Positions 8,520-18,092 are shown, numbered from the stretch's first letter. The stretch: DNA of 64,000 nt from Ottowia thiooxydans DSM 14619 (GCF_000422885.1 NZ_AUGX01000025.1:21508-85507); one strand, 5' to 3'. The notes: a model not told the origin generated them from the letters alone. Numbers and translations are program-made.

Positions 8520-8732
8520 TCAAAACGGGCTTTCCACCGCCACGGTTTCCGGAAAATCCTTGATCGCATCCTGAATGGCCTTGCGAACCCGCTGCGCATC
8601 GCCCACCTCATGCATGAGCAAGAGCGTCAGGCGCGCCAAAATTTGTGGGGTGGCTTCCTCGCCGGTGCGGGCCATGCTGTAGCAGAGCTCAGTGTAGAGA
8701 TCGTCCAGATCCTGGGGAGCGAGTGCGGTCAC
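8520..8732 (-). CDS. DUF2783 small protein
   Basis: 70 residues, helical and acidic, beginning M-T-A-L-A-P-Q-D-L-D-D-L-Y and matching DUF2783 in size and pattern. Its start overlaps the stop of the FAD hydroxylase by 4 bp (8729-8732). This family is habitually encoded directly after PheA/TfdB-type FAD hydroxylases, suggesting an accessory or subunit role; no function has been shown to my knowledge. Confidence 0.8.
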   Translation of the reverse strand: MTALAPQDLDDLYTELCYSMARTGEEATPQILARLTLLLMHEVGDAQRVRKAIQDAIKDFPETVAVESPF

Positions 8733-10348
8733 AGAGAGCCTCCTTGGCAGCAGAGTTCGATGGCTTGGCGAATAGCAGGGGCGTCCGCCTGGCGCCAGCG
8801 GGCCAGAACGTTTCCGTCCGGGCGAATAAGGTACACCGTGCCGGGTTTGGCGTCGTAGCGCTGGCCAAGATCGCTCTTGGTTTCAAGCGACAACTGGGTT
8901 AGCGGCAGATTCAGCTCAGACACTTGTGCGGTCCAGGCCGGTGTTGGCTCGAACGCCATCAGGGTGAATTGCGGGCCTATGTGTTGGCACAGGTGGCCGC
9001 CTTGGGGCAGAGGCGCATCAATGAAGGCAAAGCCGCTTCGAGGGCCTGCCGTGAATGCCGCATCTTGCGCAGCTTGATTCAGCGGCGAATCCGGATAGCC
9101 CACCGTGGTGCTCTGGCGGGGATCGATCAGGCGGCGAACCCAGGGGTGTTCCGCTGCCAGCCCCAGCACCGCCGAACGCATCAGCGCGAACGCCGGTGCA
9201 GGTGGTGCCATGAATTCAGCGCTCTTGGAGGCATGGCGCATGTTCTCGCGCGTGGCAAACACACGCTCAGGCGTATAGGTATCCAGCAGGCGTTCATTGG
9301 CCTGGCCTCGCATCACGAAAGCCAGCTTCCAGACCAGGTTGTTCACATCTTCCATGCCGGAGTTGAGTCCGCGCACTCCGAAGATGGGCACTAGGTGGGC
9401 AGCGTCGCCCGCCAGCAACACCCGGCCATGCCGATAGTCCTCAAGCGTCAGGCAACTGGCCCGGTACAAGGTGATCCATACCGGTTGCCAGGGTGCGTGT
9501 TCGCCAATGAGTTCCAGGTGGCTTCGAATACGCTCCAGCACGTTCTCAGGCTTCACCGCCTCTTCTGGGTCTTCGTCTTCGCGCAATTGATAGTCAAAGC
9601 GCCAAAGATCGTCCCGATGTTTGTGCAAAAGCAGTGTGGCACCCGGGTTGGAAGGTGGATCAAACCACGCGCGGCGCCCCGCGGGGAGCTCGCTTTTCAT
9701 CTTGATGTCCGCAATGATGTACTGGCCGTCGTAGCGTGTGCCCACAAAGCGGGCGCCCAGAGCCTTGCGCACTGCGCTGTGGGCGCCATCGGTGCCCACT
9801 ACCCAGTCAGCGTTCAGTGTGTAGGTGCCTTCCGGTGTGGACACATCCAGCTCTACACCTCCATCGACCTGGCGCATCGCTTCCATGCGGTTTTGCCAGC
9901 GGATTTCAATCAGGTCGGCGTAGTTCGCCCTGATCGAGTCCAGCATGTACTGCTCTATATAGCACTGCTGAATATTCACCAGCCTGGGGAACTTCGCGAC
10001 GGGATCTTGCGGCACCTCCAGGTGCAACACCTCCTCTGTGCGGTAGTAGCTCCACCCCTCTGCCCAGGGCAAACCCTGGCGCATGATGGGCTCGGCCACC
10101 CCCGTCTGCTCGAAGATCTCCAGTGTTCGAGACGTGACGCACCCTGCACGGCTGCCCAGACAAACGCTGTCGTCCGCCTCCAGCACCACGCTGGCGATTC
10201 CCTGGCGAGCCAGGCCCAACGCCACCGCAAAGCCCACAGGGCCTCCACCCACCACCGCCACGCGGTGGCGGACCTGATCGCGCCCTTGTTGGGTCTTTGG
10301 GACTACGGGCGCGAATTTCTCGTAGTCGAAATATGAAACGAACTCCAT
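8729..10348 (-). CDS. FAD-dependent aromatic hydroxylase (PheA/TfdB/MhpA type)
   Basis: About 539 residues from ATG 10348, chosen because AAGGA precedes it at good spacing. The FAD-binding V-A-V-V-G-G-G-P-V-G-F motif (near residue 25), the middle D-G-A-H-S-A-V-R motif and the second flavin motif G-D-A-A-H-L-V-P-I-F-G identify a class A flavoprotein monooxygenase that hydroxylates phenolic rings with NAD(P)H and oxygen. A C-terminal thioredoxin-like region (about 400-539) is usual in this group. It forms an operon with DUF2783 and is divergent from a VOC ring-cleavage-like gene. The true substrate is unknown. Confidence 0.88.
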   Translation of the reverse strand: MEFVSYFDYEKFAPVVPKTQQGRDQVRHRVAVVGGGPVGFAVALGLARQGIASVVLEADDSVCLGSRAGCVTSRTLEIFEQTGVAEPIMRQGLPWAEGWSYYRTEEVLHLEVPQDPVAKFPRLVNIQQCYIEQYMLDSIRANYADLIEIRWQNRMEAMRQVDGGVELDVSTPEGTYTLNADWVVGTDGAHSAVRKALGARFVGTRYDGQYIIADIKMKSELPAGRRAWFDPPSNPGATLLLHKHRDDLWRFDYQLREDEDPEEAVKPENVLERIRSHLELIGEHAPWQPVWITLYRASCLTLEDYRHGRVLLAGDAAHLVPIFGVRGLNSGMEDVNNLVWKLAFVMRGQANERLLDTYTPERVFATRENMRHASKSAEFMAPPAPAFALMRSAVLGLAAEHPWVRRLIDPRQSTTVGYPDSPLNQAAQDAAFTAGPRSGFAFIDAPLPQGGHLCQHIGPQFTLMAFEPTPAWTAQVSELNLPLTQLSLETKSDLGQRYDAKPGTVYLIRPDGNVLARWRQADAPAIRQAIELCCQGGSL

Positions 10349-10389
10349 CAATGTCCTTGGCCGTTGAGAGAAATTGTGGCAGACTGACG

Positions 10390-10425
10390 TCCTATATTTG
10401 AACAGTGTCATCCTGTATTCGGACA
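10390..10425. promoter_or_regulatory. Two operator half-repeats, 21 bp apart, between hydroxylase and VOC genes
   Basis: TCCTATATTTGAACA (10390-10404) and TCCTGTATTCGGACA (10411-10425) agree at 12 of 15 positions and begin exactly 21 bp apart, two helical turns. Read on the minus strand they fit TGTyCrAwwwwAGGA. They lie in the divergent promoter gap of the FAD hydroxylase (start 10348) and VOC (start 10483) genes and match the IclR-promoter palindrome. Confidence 0.6.
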
Positions 10426-10482
10426 GTCTAACCAAGACAACCGATTTTCGTCAACTATCGTCAACCCCATCGTGAGGACGCC

Positions 10483-10998
10483 ATGCACCCGCCGGAATTC
10501 AACGTTAATCGACTGAATCATGTCGCCTGGCGCTGCCGCGACGCAGAAGAGACCCGGGCTTTCTATGAAGATGTGCTCGGTCTGCCTCTTGCGCACGTGG
10601 TGCGCGAAGATCGAGTCCCCTCCACTGGAGAGGAAAGCTCGTTCGCGCATCTGTTCTTCCAGATGCGCGATGGCTCTTATGTTGCCTTTTTTGATCTCGG
10701 CGATGGCCAGGGCGCCTCTGACCCCACCACGCCCGCCTGGGTCAACCATCTGGCCATGTCGGTCGGCTCTCGCGAAGAGCTTGAAAGCGCACGCCAGCGC
10801 CTGTTGGATGCGAATGTCAAAGTGATCGGTATCGTGGATCACAGCTGGCTGCAATCTATCTATTTCCATGATCCCAATGGCCTGCGCCTGGAGCTTTCCT
10901 GGCAAGTGGGCGGCGCGGATGTGCTGGATGATTTCTCCCGCAAGGCCCATTCCACACTGGCGCAATGGACGGCAGACAAAGCAGAGGGGCGCGCATGA
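10483..10998 (+). CDS. VOC-superfamily protein, possible extradiol-type dioxygenase
   Basis: 171 residues, a single glyoxalase/bleomycin-resistance/dioxygenase unit. Likely metal ligands are His in N-H-V-A-W, His in W-V-N-H-L-A and Glu in L-R-L-E-L-S, the H-H-E set of extradiol dioxygenases and glyoxalases. A GAGG ribosome-binding site precedes the ATG. Divergent from an FAD ring hydroxylase and overlapping the next gene, it could cleave or isomerise the hydroxylated product. A similar protein (25720-26262) also sits near an FAD hydroxylase. Confidence 0.8.
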   Translation: MHPPEFNVNRLNHVAWRCRDAEETRAFYEDVLGLPLAHVVREDRVPSTGEESSFAHLFFQMRDGSYVAFFDLGDGQGASDPTTPAWVNHLAMSVGSREELESARQRLLDANVKVIGIVDHSWLQSIYFHDPNGLRLELSWQVGGADVLDDFSRKAHSTLAQWTADKAEGRA

Positions 10999-12125
10999 CT
11001 TCCTTGACTAAAGAGCTCGTGGTCCTGGATGTCAAGCCAAGCATATCCATGGATTCGCAGTCTGGCATTGCCCAACTGTGGCCCAAAATTTATGGCGCCA
11101 TTGTGCGGGCCAAGGATCGCAAGACAGCGGCGATCGTCATGCACCCCGCCAGCAATTTCATGGGCCACTATTTGCTGGAGCCTATGGCAGAGGCCGGCAT
11201 CACCATGCTGGGGCTCAACTCCCGCTACGTGAACAACGACTCCCAGCTCATCATGGAGCGGGTGCTCCAGGATCTGGGCGCCGGCGTACGCTATCTGCGA
11301 GAGCAAGGCTACGAGAAGATCATCCTGATCGGCAACTCCGGTGGTGCCGCGCTCGCCTCTTACTACCAGGCGCAGGCCGAGAAGTTCACCGCCACCCATA
11401 CGCCTGCGGGAGACCCAACAGGGCTGGTGGCTGAAGATTTGCCTCCGGTCGACGGCATCGTGCTCACAGCGGCGCACCCCGGCCGTTCGCGTCTGTTTGC
11501 CGACTGGCTTGATCCCTCGGTGATCGATGAGCGCGACGCTTTCTCCGCCAACCCCGAGCTGGACATGTTCAACACAGCCAACGGCCCGGCCTATAGCGCT
11601 GAATGGCTGACCCGTTACCGGGCTGCCCAGGTGGAACGCAATGCGCGCATAGAACAATGGGCACGCGCACAACTGGCCTTTATCCGCGCCATGCCAGTAC
11701 CCGTGCGCGATATGGCTTTCATCATCTATCGCACGGCGGCGGACCCCAGGCACCTGGACTCCAGCCTGGACCCGAATGACCGGCCTGCCGGCAGCAACAT
11801 CTGGGGCAACCCGCGCGAAGTCAACTATGGCGCCAACAATATTGGCCGCTACACCACAATCACGGCCTACTTGAGCCAGTGGGCGGAATGCACCAAGGCA
11901 GATGGCCCCAGCAACCTCATCGAAACCACTGTGCCGGTGTTGTCCATCGAACACACGGCAGATGCTTCAGTGGTGCCTGCGATGAACTTACTGTGGAAGT
12001 CACGCCAGCCTGGCCGCATCTCGCGTCATGAGCTGAAAGGCGGCACTCACTACTTGGCTGGTCAACCTGAAAAGGTGCGCGAGACCATAGATGCCATCCT
12101 GGATTGGGTCGCACGGGCGGTCTGA
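10995..12125 (+). CDS. Alpha/beta hydrolase
   Basis: About 376 residues from the ATG at 10995, which overlaps the VOC stop by 4 bp. The nucleophile elbow is G-N-S-G-G-A (near residue 118), with a core strand I-V-M-H-P-A-S-N before it and a C-terminal histidine in G-G-T-H-Y-L. The cytoplasmic enzyme probably hydrolyses a C-C or ester bond made by the preceding hydroxylase/VOC steps, by analogy with meta-cleavage pathways; this is inference. A strong terminator follows. Confidence 0.8.
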   Translation: MTSLTKELVVLDVKPSISMDSQSGIAQLWPKIYGAIVRAKDRKTAAIVMHPASNFMGHYLLEPMAEAGITMLGLNSRYVNNDSQLIMERVLQDLGAGVRYLREQGYEKIILIGNSGGAALASYYQAQAEKFTATHTPAGDPTGLVAEDLPPVDGIVLTAAHPGRSRLFADWLDPSVIDERDAFSANPELDMFNTANGPAYSAEWLTRYRAAQVERNARIEQWARAQLAFIRAMPVPVRDMAFIIYRTAADPRHLDSSLDPNDRPAGSNIWGNPREVNYGANNIGRYTTITAYLSQWAECTKADGPSNLIETTVPVLSIEHTADASVVPAMNLLWKSRQPGRISRHELKGGTHYLAGQPEKVRETIDAILDWVARAV

Positions 12126-12132
12126 AAACCTC

Positions 12133-12163
12133 GCGATACCACTCGGTATCGCTGCGTTTTTTT
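12133..12163 (+). terminator. Rho-independent terminator after alpha/beta hydrolase
   Basis: GCGATACC (12133-12140), loop ACTC, GGTATCGC (12145-12152), then TGCG and seven T (12157-12163). It begins 8 bp after the hydrolase stop codon and closes the VOC-hydrolase operon. Confidence 0.85.
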
Positions 12164-12303
12164 GCCTTGCCCCGAGTAAGAATGCATAGATTTCATTCTG
12201 TGCAGCTATTTGCGGGGCAGCACACTAGCCGGAGGGGCGCGGGATACCTGAACCGTCTGCGGCAGCCTCAGCCGGCAGTTCAAGCGTTGTAGTCTTTGTG
12301 ATC

Positions 12304-13914
12304 TCAGACTTTCGTCAGATTCGCGATCATGTGCGCCAAGCGCGAAAGAAGGCTACGCGGGTTGTCGGTAATGCAATAGTTTCGCCAGCCGAAGATGCGT
12401 CGCACGTACGCGTCAGCTGAGTTGTCCACCGCGATGCAGGCCGTGCGTACGCCTGCTTCGCGCGCTTCGGAGACCGCCTGGCGGGCGTCCTCGATCAGGT
12501 AGGCAGGGTCGTGTACGTCGATGTCGCTTGGCGCGCCGTCGGTCACAAGTAGCAGCGCGCGCTGTCCGCGCGGCTCTGTCTGCAACAGCGAAGCGGCATG
12601 GCGCAAAGCGGCGCCCATGCGAGTCGAATAGCGCCCGCGCACCGCACCGATCATGGCCCGCGCGGGTGCATCAAGCGGCCGGCCAAACTCGAGCAAGCGG
12701 TAGTAGTACACCTCAGCGCGAGTGTTCGACGAGAAGCCGTGCACGGCTATGCGGCATGTGCCGCGCGCGTTTGAGGCAGCCAGCAGCAATGCCGCTTGCT
12801 TCTCAAGGTCGAGCAGCGATGCATGTCCCGTATCGGTATCGTTCGTGGATTCGGAGAGGTCGAGCAATACCAGCACGCTCGAAGAGCGCGGTCCCTTGCC
12901 CGCGCGCATGAAGATGCGTGGGTCGGGCCGCAGCTGGAGCCGACGGTCAATCAACACCTCTACGGCCGCATTGAGGTCGATATCATCACCCTCCGGCTGC
13001 CGGCGCAGACGGCGCTTGCGGTCGAGGTGGCGGGGCAACGCTAGTGGAGCAACGTACTCTCTGTTTGCGCTGGCCTGCGCATGCGTCACAGGCAGCCCCT
13101 GCCATGTCGGCATCTTCTCGATCACCGTGCACCAGTCAGGGCGTAGGCGTTCCAGCTTGCGGTCCCATTCGGGGTAGCTGTAGCTGCGAAGATTCATCTC
13201 GACAGTGGCCTCGGGCGAGGTCATGACATCTTCGCTCGCAGATTTCGAAGGCGGTGATCGTGTGTTCGGCTGCTGCAGAGCGATGGCCTCTTCGGGCGGG
13301 ACTTCGGCCTCATCAAAATCCCAGAGGTAGCTGTTGTCGTCACGCCAGCGCGCGGGCACCGTGTAGCCGTGGGGCTCGAAGCGCACACGCATCTGGCCGA
13401 GGTCGTTGGCGAGGATCGACGCGATGCTGCGGAAGGCGCTGTAATCTTCCAACCCCGCCCGGGACACGGTCTCGTCGAACAGCCGGCGCGCCTTATTTAC
13501 CCAGTGGTTATCGTCCTGCGCATCGTGCAGAAGGAGTATGCGGTCCATGCGGGCTGCGAGCGCGGCGAAGCGCAGATCCAACGAGTCGGGCATGGGCGCG
13601 AGCGATGTGGCGAACCAGCCATGCAACCCAGGGAAGTCGCGGCACAACAGGCGCTCAACGCGCGCGTCTTCGATCGCTGAGACCAGGGCGATGCCCATGG
13701 GCTTGAGTGGGTGCGCTGGGCGCGCAGGTTGTGAGTGGCGCAGGTGTGCAACGGCGTGGGCGACCATGGCGCGGCGCAAACCATCTGCGCCTTCGGGCAG
13801 CAGTAACCGCCTGCCGACGAGTACTGCCCGTGGTCCCTGCTGTGTCTGTAACTCCAGGTCGATGCCGGCCAGCCCGCGCGCCAGCAGCGACAGCGAGAGC
13901 AAGCCGTCGCTCAT
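12304..13914 (-). CDS. CbbO/NorD-type von Willebrand factor A protein
   Basis: 536 residues. The C-terminal VWA domain (about 345-530) has the metal-ion-dependent adhesion motif D-L-S-E-S at 352-356 and a V-T-D-G segment; the N-terminal part resembles CbbO/NorD. Such proteins pair with MoxR-type CbbQ/NorQ ATPases to remodel a target enzyme (Rubisco, NO reductase). Here the start overlaps the stop of the CbbQ-like gene by 4 bp and the operon leads with an aliphatic amidase. Neither Rubisco nor NO reductase genes are present in the window, so the amidase is the obvious candidate client. It is the last gene of the operon. Confidence 0.85.
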   Translation of the reverse strand: MSDGLLSLSLLARGLAGIDLELQTQQGPRAVLVGRRLLLPEGADGLRRAMVAHAVAHLRHSQPARPAHPLKPMGIALVSAIEDARVERLLCRDFPGLHGWFATSLAPMPDSLDLRFAALAARMDRILLLHDAQDDNHWVNKARRLFDETVSRAGLEDYSAFRSIASILANDLGQMRVRFEPHGYTVPARWRDDNSYLWDFDEAEVPPEEAIALQQPNTRSPPSKSASEDVMTSPEATVEMNLRSYSYPEWDRKLERLRPDWCTVIEKMPTWQGLPVTHAQASANREYVAPLALPRHLDRKRRLRRQPEGDDIDLNAAVEVLIDRRLQLRPDPRIFMRAGKGPRSSSVLVLLDLSESTNDTDTGHASLLDLEKQAALLLAASNARGTCRIAVHGFSSNTRAEVYYYRLLEFGRPLDAPARAMIGAVRGRYSTRMGAALRHAASLLQTEPRGQRALLLVTDGAPSDIDVHDPAYLIEDARQAVSEAREAGVRTACIAVDNSADAYVRRIFGWRNYCITDNPRSLLSRLAHMIANLTKV

Positions 13915-14729
13915 CCGAACTGGGCCTCTACAAAGCCCTGCAGCGCAGCCTCCATGTCGGGGTCGTCAGTGAGCGCGCGTGTCATCGTCATATCGCAGCT
14001 CTCACGAGGCGTGACGCCATTGCGGATGAGCGCGCCCGCGTAGATCAGCATGCGGGTCGACACGCCTTCGTCAAGCCCTCGGTGCTTCAGCTCGCGTGAG
14101 CAGTGCGCAATGGCCACCAGCTTCGCGGCAAGGTCAAGCCCGATCTGCGCCTCGTGAGCAACGATTTCCGCTTCGAGACTGCTATCGGGATAGTCAAACG
14201 CCAACGCCGCGAAGCGCTGGCGCGTCGAGGGTTTCATGTCCTTCGCGCTGCTCTGATAGCCGGGGTTGTACGACACCACCAACTGAAAATCGGGGTGCGC
14301 ACGCACCATCTCCCCCCTCTTGTCGAGTGGCAGGATGCGCCGCGCATCGGTCAGCGGATGGATCACAATGGTGGTGTCTTGCCGCGCCTCCACAACCTCG
14401 TCGAGGTAGCAAATGCCGCCGTGGCGCACGGCCAGCGTCAGCGACCCATCCTGCCAGGCCGTGCCGTTGGCATCGAGCAAGTAGCGCCCCACAAGGTCTG
14501 AGGCTGTCATGTCCTCGTTGCACGCCAGCGTGACCAACGGGCGACCCAGCGACCACGCCATGTGTTCCACGAAACGGGTCTTACCGCAACCGGTCGGCCC
14601 CTTCAGGATCAGTGGCATGCGGTGGTGATAGGCCTGTTGGTACAGGCTGACTTCATTGCCCGCTGGCCGGTAGAAGGGTTCGGTCTCGATGCGATAGCTC
14701 GCAAGCGGATCCGGAGTGGATGCGGTCAT
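13911..14729 (-). CDS. CbbQ/NirQ/NorQ-family MoxR AAA+ ATPase
   Basis: About 272 residues from ATG 14729, preceded by GAGAGGAG. Walker A is G-P-T-G-C-G-K-T at 44-51, Walker B I-C-Y-L-D-E at 106-111, and the family-specific V-S-Y-N-P-G-Y segment and C-terminal CbbQ extension follow. It should form a hexameric ATPase working with the VWA protein encoded next (4-bp overlap). It lies 19 bp after the amidase gene. Pseudomonas aeruginosa also has an ATPase, AmiB, beside amiE, which supports a link to amidase function, though AmiB is described as ClpX-like. Confidence 0.88.
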   Translation of the reverse strand: MTASTPDPLASYRIETEPFYRPAGNEVSLYQQAYHHRMPLILKGPTGCGKTRFVEHMAWSLGRPLVTLACNEDMTASDLVGRYLLDANGTAWQDGSLTLAVRHGGICYLDEVVEARQDTTIVIHPLTDARRILPLDKRGEMVRAHPDFQLVVSYNPGYQSSAKDMKPSTRQRFAALAFDYPDSSLEAEIVAHEAQIGLDLAAKLVAIAHCSRELKHRGLDEGVSTRMLIYAGALIRNGVTPRESCDMTMTRALTDDPDMEAALQGFVEAQFG

Positions 14730-14748
14730 CGTGTGTCGCGCTCCTCTC

Positions 14749-15786
14749 TCAACGGTGCTTGGCAGGCTCGTTCGGAATGCCCTCAATCGGACACTCCGGC
14801 GTACCCACGGTGGTGCGCGTAAACGACTCCACCATTTCACGTGTGCCCTCGGGATCGCTGATCCACTGCGTGTAGAAGTTATACGGACAGGCCGCCACAC
14901 CCTTGTCACCGTCGCCGGAGTTGATGGTGCCTGTGTAGCCACGATGCACGAGCTTGAACAGGTGGTTTTGCGATTGGCCGTTCTTGCGCGCATCACGGAT
15001 CAAGCTCATGGACAGCTCTCCGTACTGGATGCCCATCGCTTCCTCGCCGCATTCGCCCAGCGTACGCCCGTCAAAGCCGATGATGGCCGAATGCCCGAAG
15101 TAGGAATACACACCATCGAAGCCCGCAGCATTGGCCACAGCGACGTAGGTATTGTTCATGAACGCCATGGCCTTGGATATCATGATCTGTTGTTCCTTGG
15201 CAGGGTACATATAGCCTTGGCAGCGGATGATGAGCTCGGCTCCTTTCATCGCGCAGTCGCGCCAAATTTCGGGATAGTTGCCGTCGTCACAGATGATCAG
15301 GCTCATCTTCATGCCCTTGGGGCCTTCGCTCACGTAAGTGCAGTCACCCGGATACCAGCCCTCGATGGGCACCCACGGCATGATCTTGCGATACTTCTGG
15401 ACGATTTCCCCCTGATCGTTCATGAGTATGAGCGTGTTGTACGGCGCTTTGTTCGGATGCTCTTCATGCCGCTCACCTGTGAGCGAGAACACCCCCCACA
15501 CCTTGGCCTTGCGGCAGGCGGCGGCGAATATCTCCGTCTCCTCTCCTGGCACGGTCGACGCTGTGTCATACATCTCCTTGGCGTCGTACATGATTCCGTG
15601 CGTGGAATACTCGGGAAAAATCACCAAGTCCATGCCCGGAAGGCCTCGTTTCATGCCGACCATCATGTCGGCGATCTTGCGCGCGTTGTCCAACACCTCG
15701 GCCTTGGTGTGCAAGGAAGGCATGGTGTAGTTGACCACGGCGACGCCCACGCAATCGTTGCTGCTCGATATATCTCCATGTCTCAT
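14749..15786 (-). CDS. amiE: Aliphatic amidase
   Basis: 345 residues, the length of AmiE. The nitrilase-superfamily triad falls at exactly the AmiE numbering: Glu59 (F-P-E-Y), Lys134 (Y-R-K-I-M-P-W) and Cys166 (I-I-C-D-D-G-N). AmiE hydrolyses short aliphatic amides (acetamide, propionamide) to the acid and ammonia in the cytoplasm. Start at 15786 has AGGAG upstream. The gene heads a tight set with CbbQ- and CbbO-like genes and follows a cupin gene, a MocR regulator and an ABC importer. Formamidase (AmiF) is the closest alternative. Confidence 0.92.
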   Translation of the reverse strand: MRHGDISSSNDCVGVAVVNYTMPSLHTKAEVLDNARKIADMMVGMKRGLPGMDLVIFPEYSTHGIMYDAKEMYDTASTVPGEETEIFAAACRKAKVWGVFSLTGERHEEHPNKAPYNTLILMNDQGEIVQKYRKIMPWVPIEGWYPGDCTYVSEGPKGMKMSLIICDDGNYPEIWRDCAMKGAELIIRCQGYMYPAKEQQIMISKAMAFMNNTYVAVANAAGFDGVYSYFGHSAIIGFDGRTLGECGEEAMGIQYGELSMSLIRDARKNGQSQNHLFKLVHRGYTGTINSGDGDKGVAACPYNFYTQWISDPEGTREMVESFTRTTVGTPECPIEGIPNEPAKHR

Positions 15787-15949
15787 GACGGTGCTCCTGA
15801 AGGGGGAAAGGGATAGGGAGTGAAAGAAATGAAGCCGCCGGGCTTATGCGGGAACGCAGAAAGGCCGCGACGAAGCTCATGCTGTCGCGTGCTCCGAGGT
15901 TCTCTTGCGCACAGCATCAGCAAGCGATGCCGCTACCGTTAGCGCCGTG

Positions 15950-16387
15950 TCAGCTTTCCACCACCGATACCAAAATGCGTTTGCCGGTATCGGGGTCGAT
16001 GAAGCCGGGGCCGTCAACGTTCATCACAGTCTCGCCGACCCCGAGGCGCACAAAGACATAGCGCACGTCTTCCCCCTCAATGATCTGTGCGCGATGGATC
16101 GCTCCGCGTGGGAAGAACGCGTAGTCCCCCTTGCCGATTTCAAAGGATCTTTCGCCTTCTTGGCCCCAATCGACGCGGATTCGACCAGACAGCATGTACA
16201 TCACGCTGTCGTAGTTGGCATGGTGATGCCACTGGCTAGGGTCGTCGTACGCGGTGACATGGCACTCGCCGACCCACAGGCCGTCCGTTGCAAATGCCTT
16301 CATCCGGTTCTGACCGGGCGTAATGGGCCCTTGGGTGAGCGTCTCTTTTGTAACGTACGAAATAGTGTTGAAAATGCCTTGAGCCAT
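15950..16387 (-). CDS. Cupin-domain protein
   Basis: 145 residues with one cupin barrel. Motif 1 is W-H-H-H-A-N-Y-D-S-V-M-Y-M-L-S-G and motif 2 G-D-Y-A-F-F-P-R-G-A-I-H, so a metal site with three or four histidines is likely. A strong AGGAGG precedes the ATG. It lies upstream of amiE by 163 bp on the same strand, so it probably belongs to the amide locus. Function (small-molecule enzyme or sensor) is not predictable. Confidence 0.8.
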   Translation of the reverse strand: MAQGIFNTISYVTKETLTQGPITPGQNRMKAFATDGLWVGECHVTAYDDPSQWHHHANYDSVMYMLSGRIRVDWGQEGERSFEIGKGDYAFFPRGAIHRAQIIEGEDVRYVFVRLGVGETVMNVDGPGFIDPDTGKRILVSVVES

Positions 16388-16595
16388 GGGAAGCCTCCTG
16401 CTTTATGGTGCGCAGCCGATTGCTGCCGAGGCAATCGTAGAGGTCCAATGTGCTGAAGAAAATGTCCACTTTCCTACCGCATACAAGACCATTTCAGCAC
16501 GTCCAATGACTACGCTTTCTCTGGTGAGCTAGACCGGATATGAAACTCAAGAGGCGCGATGTGCCGAAGCGCAAACCTTGCAAAAGGAAAGGCCT

Positions 16596-18092
16596 TCAGC
16601 GGCGGCTAGCTACATGCCGAACGGAGTCACCAAGGCGGGTAGCTGCGGTCATGAGCAGCGTGCGGTCGTAACCTGTGAAGCATATGTCCAGCCCTGACCG
16701 TCCACCGCCGTCCAGATACATTGGTGAGATGGGTCTGACGACTACCCCGCGGCGTGCTGCTTCGGCGGCAACTTCCCGATCATCGATGTCTTCTCTCAGA
16801 TACGCAACGAAGCGCATGCCGCAGTCAGGCGTGGCGATCGTTGCAAAAGGCTCTAGTGCCGAGCGCAAATGCGGCACGAATTCTTCGAGAATGCTGCTGT
16901 AGCGCTGCCGCATCCGACGAATGTGGCTGGTGAAATAGCCTTCCCGCATAAATTCCTCAAGCACGCCGTGATGCGCGGCTGGTGGCCCGCGATCGGTCAG
17001 AAAGCGTGCGCCGCGAAATGCCTCTACCAAATCGAGTGGCACCACTAGAAATCCAGTCCGGATGCCAGGGAATAAAACTTTGCTGAGTGTGCCGACGTAG
17101 ATCACGCGTGACGACTGATCCAAGCCCTGCAACGAAGGAAGGGGCGCTCCCTCGTAACGAAACTCGCTGTCGTAGTCGTCCTCTACGACCCATGCATCGG
17201 CCTCGTTGGCTGCATGGAGCAACTCGTACCGGCGCTCGATAGACATGACCGCACCAGTGGGATACTGATGCGACGGTGTCACAAAGATAGCCCTCGGGCG
17301 CGGCTCTTTCTCAAGGCCGACTTTGACGCAGAGCCCGCTCTCATCGACGGGCACTGGAACTGTAATGATGTTGGCTGCCCTCAATGCCGTCTGCACGGCC
17401 CTGTACCCGGGCTCCTCGATCCACACGGGGTCCTCGGCATTGAGGAGCACGCGGATGGCCAAATCGATGCCTTGCTGTGCTCCTGATGTCACGATGACCT
17501 GGTCGGCAGTGCAGTTGACTGATCGGAAGGCGCGCAGATATTCGGCGATCACCTGCCGAAAAGACTCGCGCCCGAAGAGATCGCCATAGCCCAGTACATC
17601 CGTGGCAATCGATTTCGCCTGGCGCACCGTGATCTGACGCCAAGCCTCGATCGTTGGGACGTCTACGGAAACGCGACCTGGGCTGAATGGTCGATCGTTA
17701 AAGACGGTGCTCTCGCGTAGAACATCTTGATAGCGATAGCCAGCATCCGAAAGCATTCGAAGAGACGCGCTGTCGGAGGCTGCCGCACGCATCAACCCGC
17801 GTCCACCCACCGTTGGAAGATGCTCGGCGATGAATGTGCCAGAGCCCTTTTTTCCTTCGATAAAGCCTTCGGCGAGAAGATTGTCGAATGCCGTGACGAC
17901 CGACGTGCGCGAGACCTGCAAGCGCTCCGACAAAATTCTGGATGAGGGAAGTCTGCTGCCCGCGGGAAGGGCGCGGCTGATAATCGCTTGCCTCAGCTGC
18001 AGGTAGATTTGACGAGAAATTTGCGTGGTCGAATCACGGTCAACGGTAATCTCGCGCAGTTCTGCCCACTTGGTTTGGCCTGTTCTCCTCAT
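16596..18092 (-). CDS. MocR/PdxR-family transcriptional regulator (GntR-aminotransferase fusion)
   Basis: 498 residues. An N-terminal GntR winged helix (about 20-90; G-S-R-L-P-S-S-R-I-L-S-E-R-L-Q-V-S-R-T-S-V) is joined to a fold-type I aminotransferase domain whose pyridoxal-phosphate lysine is K338 in G-T-L-S-K. MocR proteins use PLP or an amino compound as effector. It lies on the same strand between the ABC importer operon and the cupin/amidase genes, so it may regulate both. Confidence 0.92.
   Translation of the reverse strand: MRRTGQTKWAELREITVDRDSTTQISRQIYLQLRQAIISRALPAGSRLPSSRILSERLQVSRTSVVTAFDNLLAEGFIEGKKGSGTFIAEHLPTVGGRGLMRAAASDSASLRMLSDAGYRYQDVLRESTVFNDRPFSPGRVSVDVPTIEAWRQITVRQAKSIATDVLGYGDLFGRESFRQVIAEYLRAFRSVNCTADQVIVTSGAQQGIDLAIRVLLNAEDPVWIEEPGYRAVQTALRAANIITVPVPVDESGLCVKVGLEKEPRPRAIFVTPSHQYPTGAVMSIERRYELLHAANEADAWVVEDDYDSEFRYEGAPLPSLQGLDQSSRVIYVGTLSKVLFPGIRTGFLVVPLDLVEAFRGARFLTDRGPPAAHHGVLEEFMREGYFTSHIRRMRQRYSSILEEFVPHLRSALEPFATIATPDCGMRFVAYLREDIDDREVAAEAARRGVVVRPISPMYLDGGGRSGLDICFTGYDRTLLMTAATRLGDSVRHVASRR

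Noticed and set aside
9395..10336. Long antisense frame (313 aa) opposite the FAD hydroxylase
   Set aside because: It lies wholly inside a clear flavoprotein gene on the other strand, has low-complexity translation and no family resemblance; such frames are usual in GC-rich genes.
12304..14729. Rubisco or NO-reductase activation genes proper
   Set aside because: No Rubisco or nitric-oxide reductase genes are in the window and the operon leads with an amidase.
14716..15816. 366-residue antisense frame opposite amiE
   Set aside because: amiE has correct length, catalytic residues at the right numbers and a ribosome-binding site, whereas the antisense frame has none of these.
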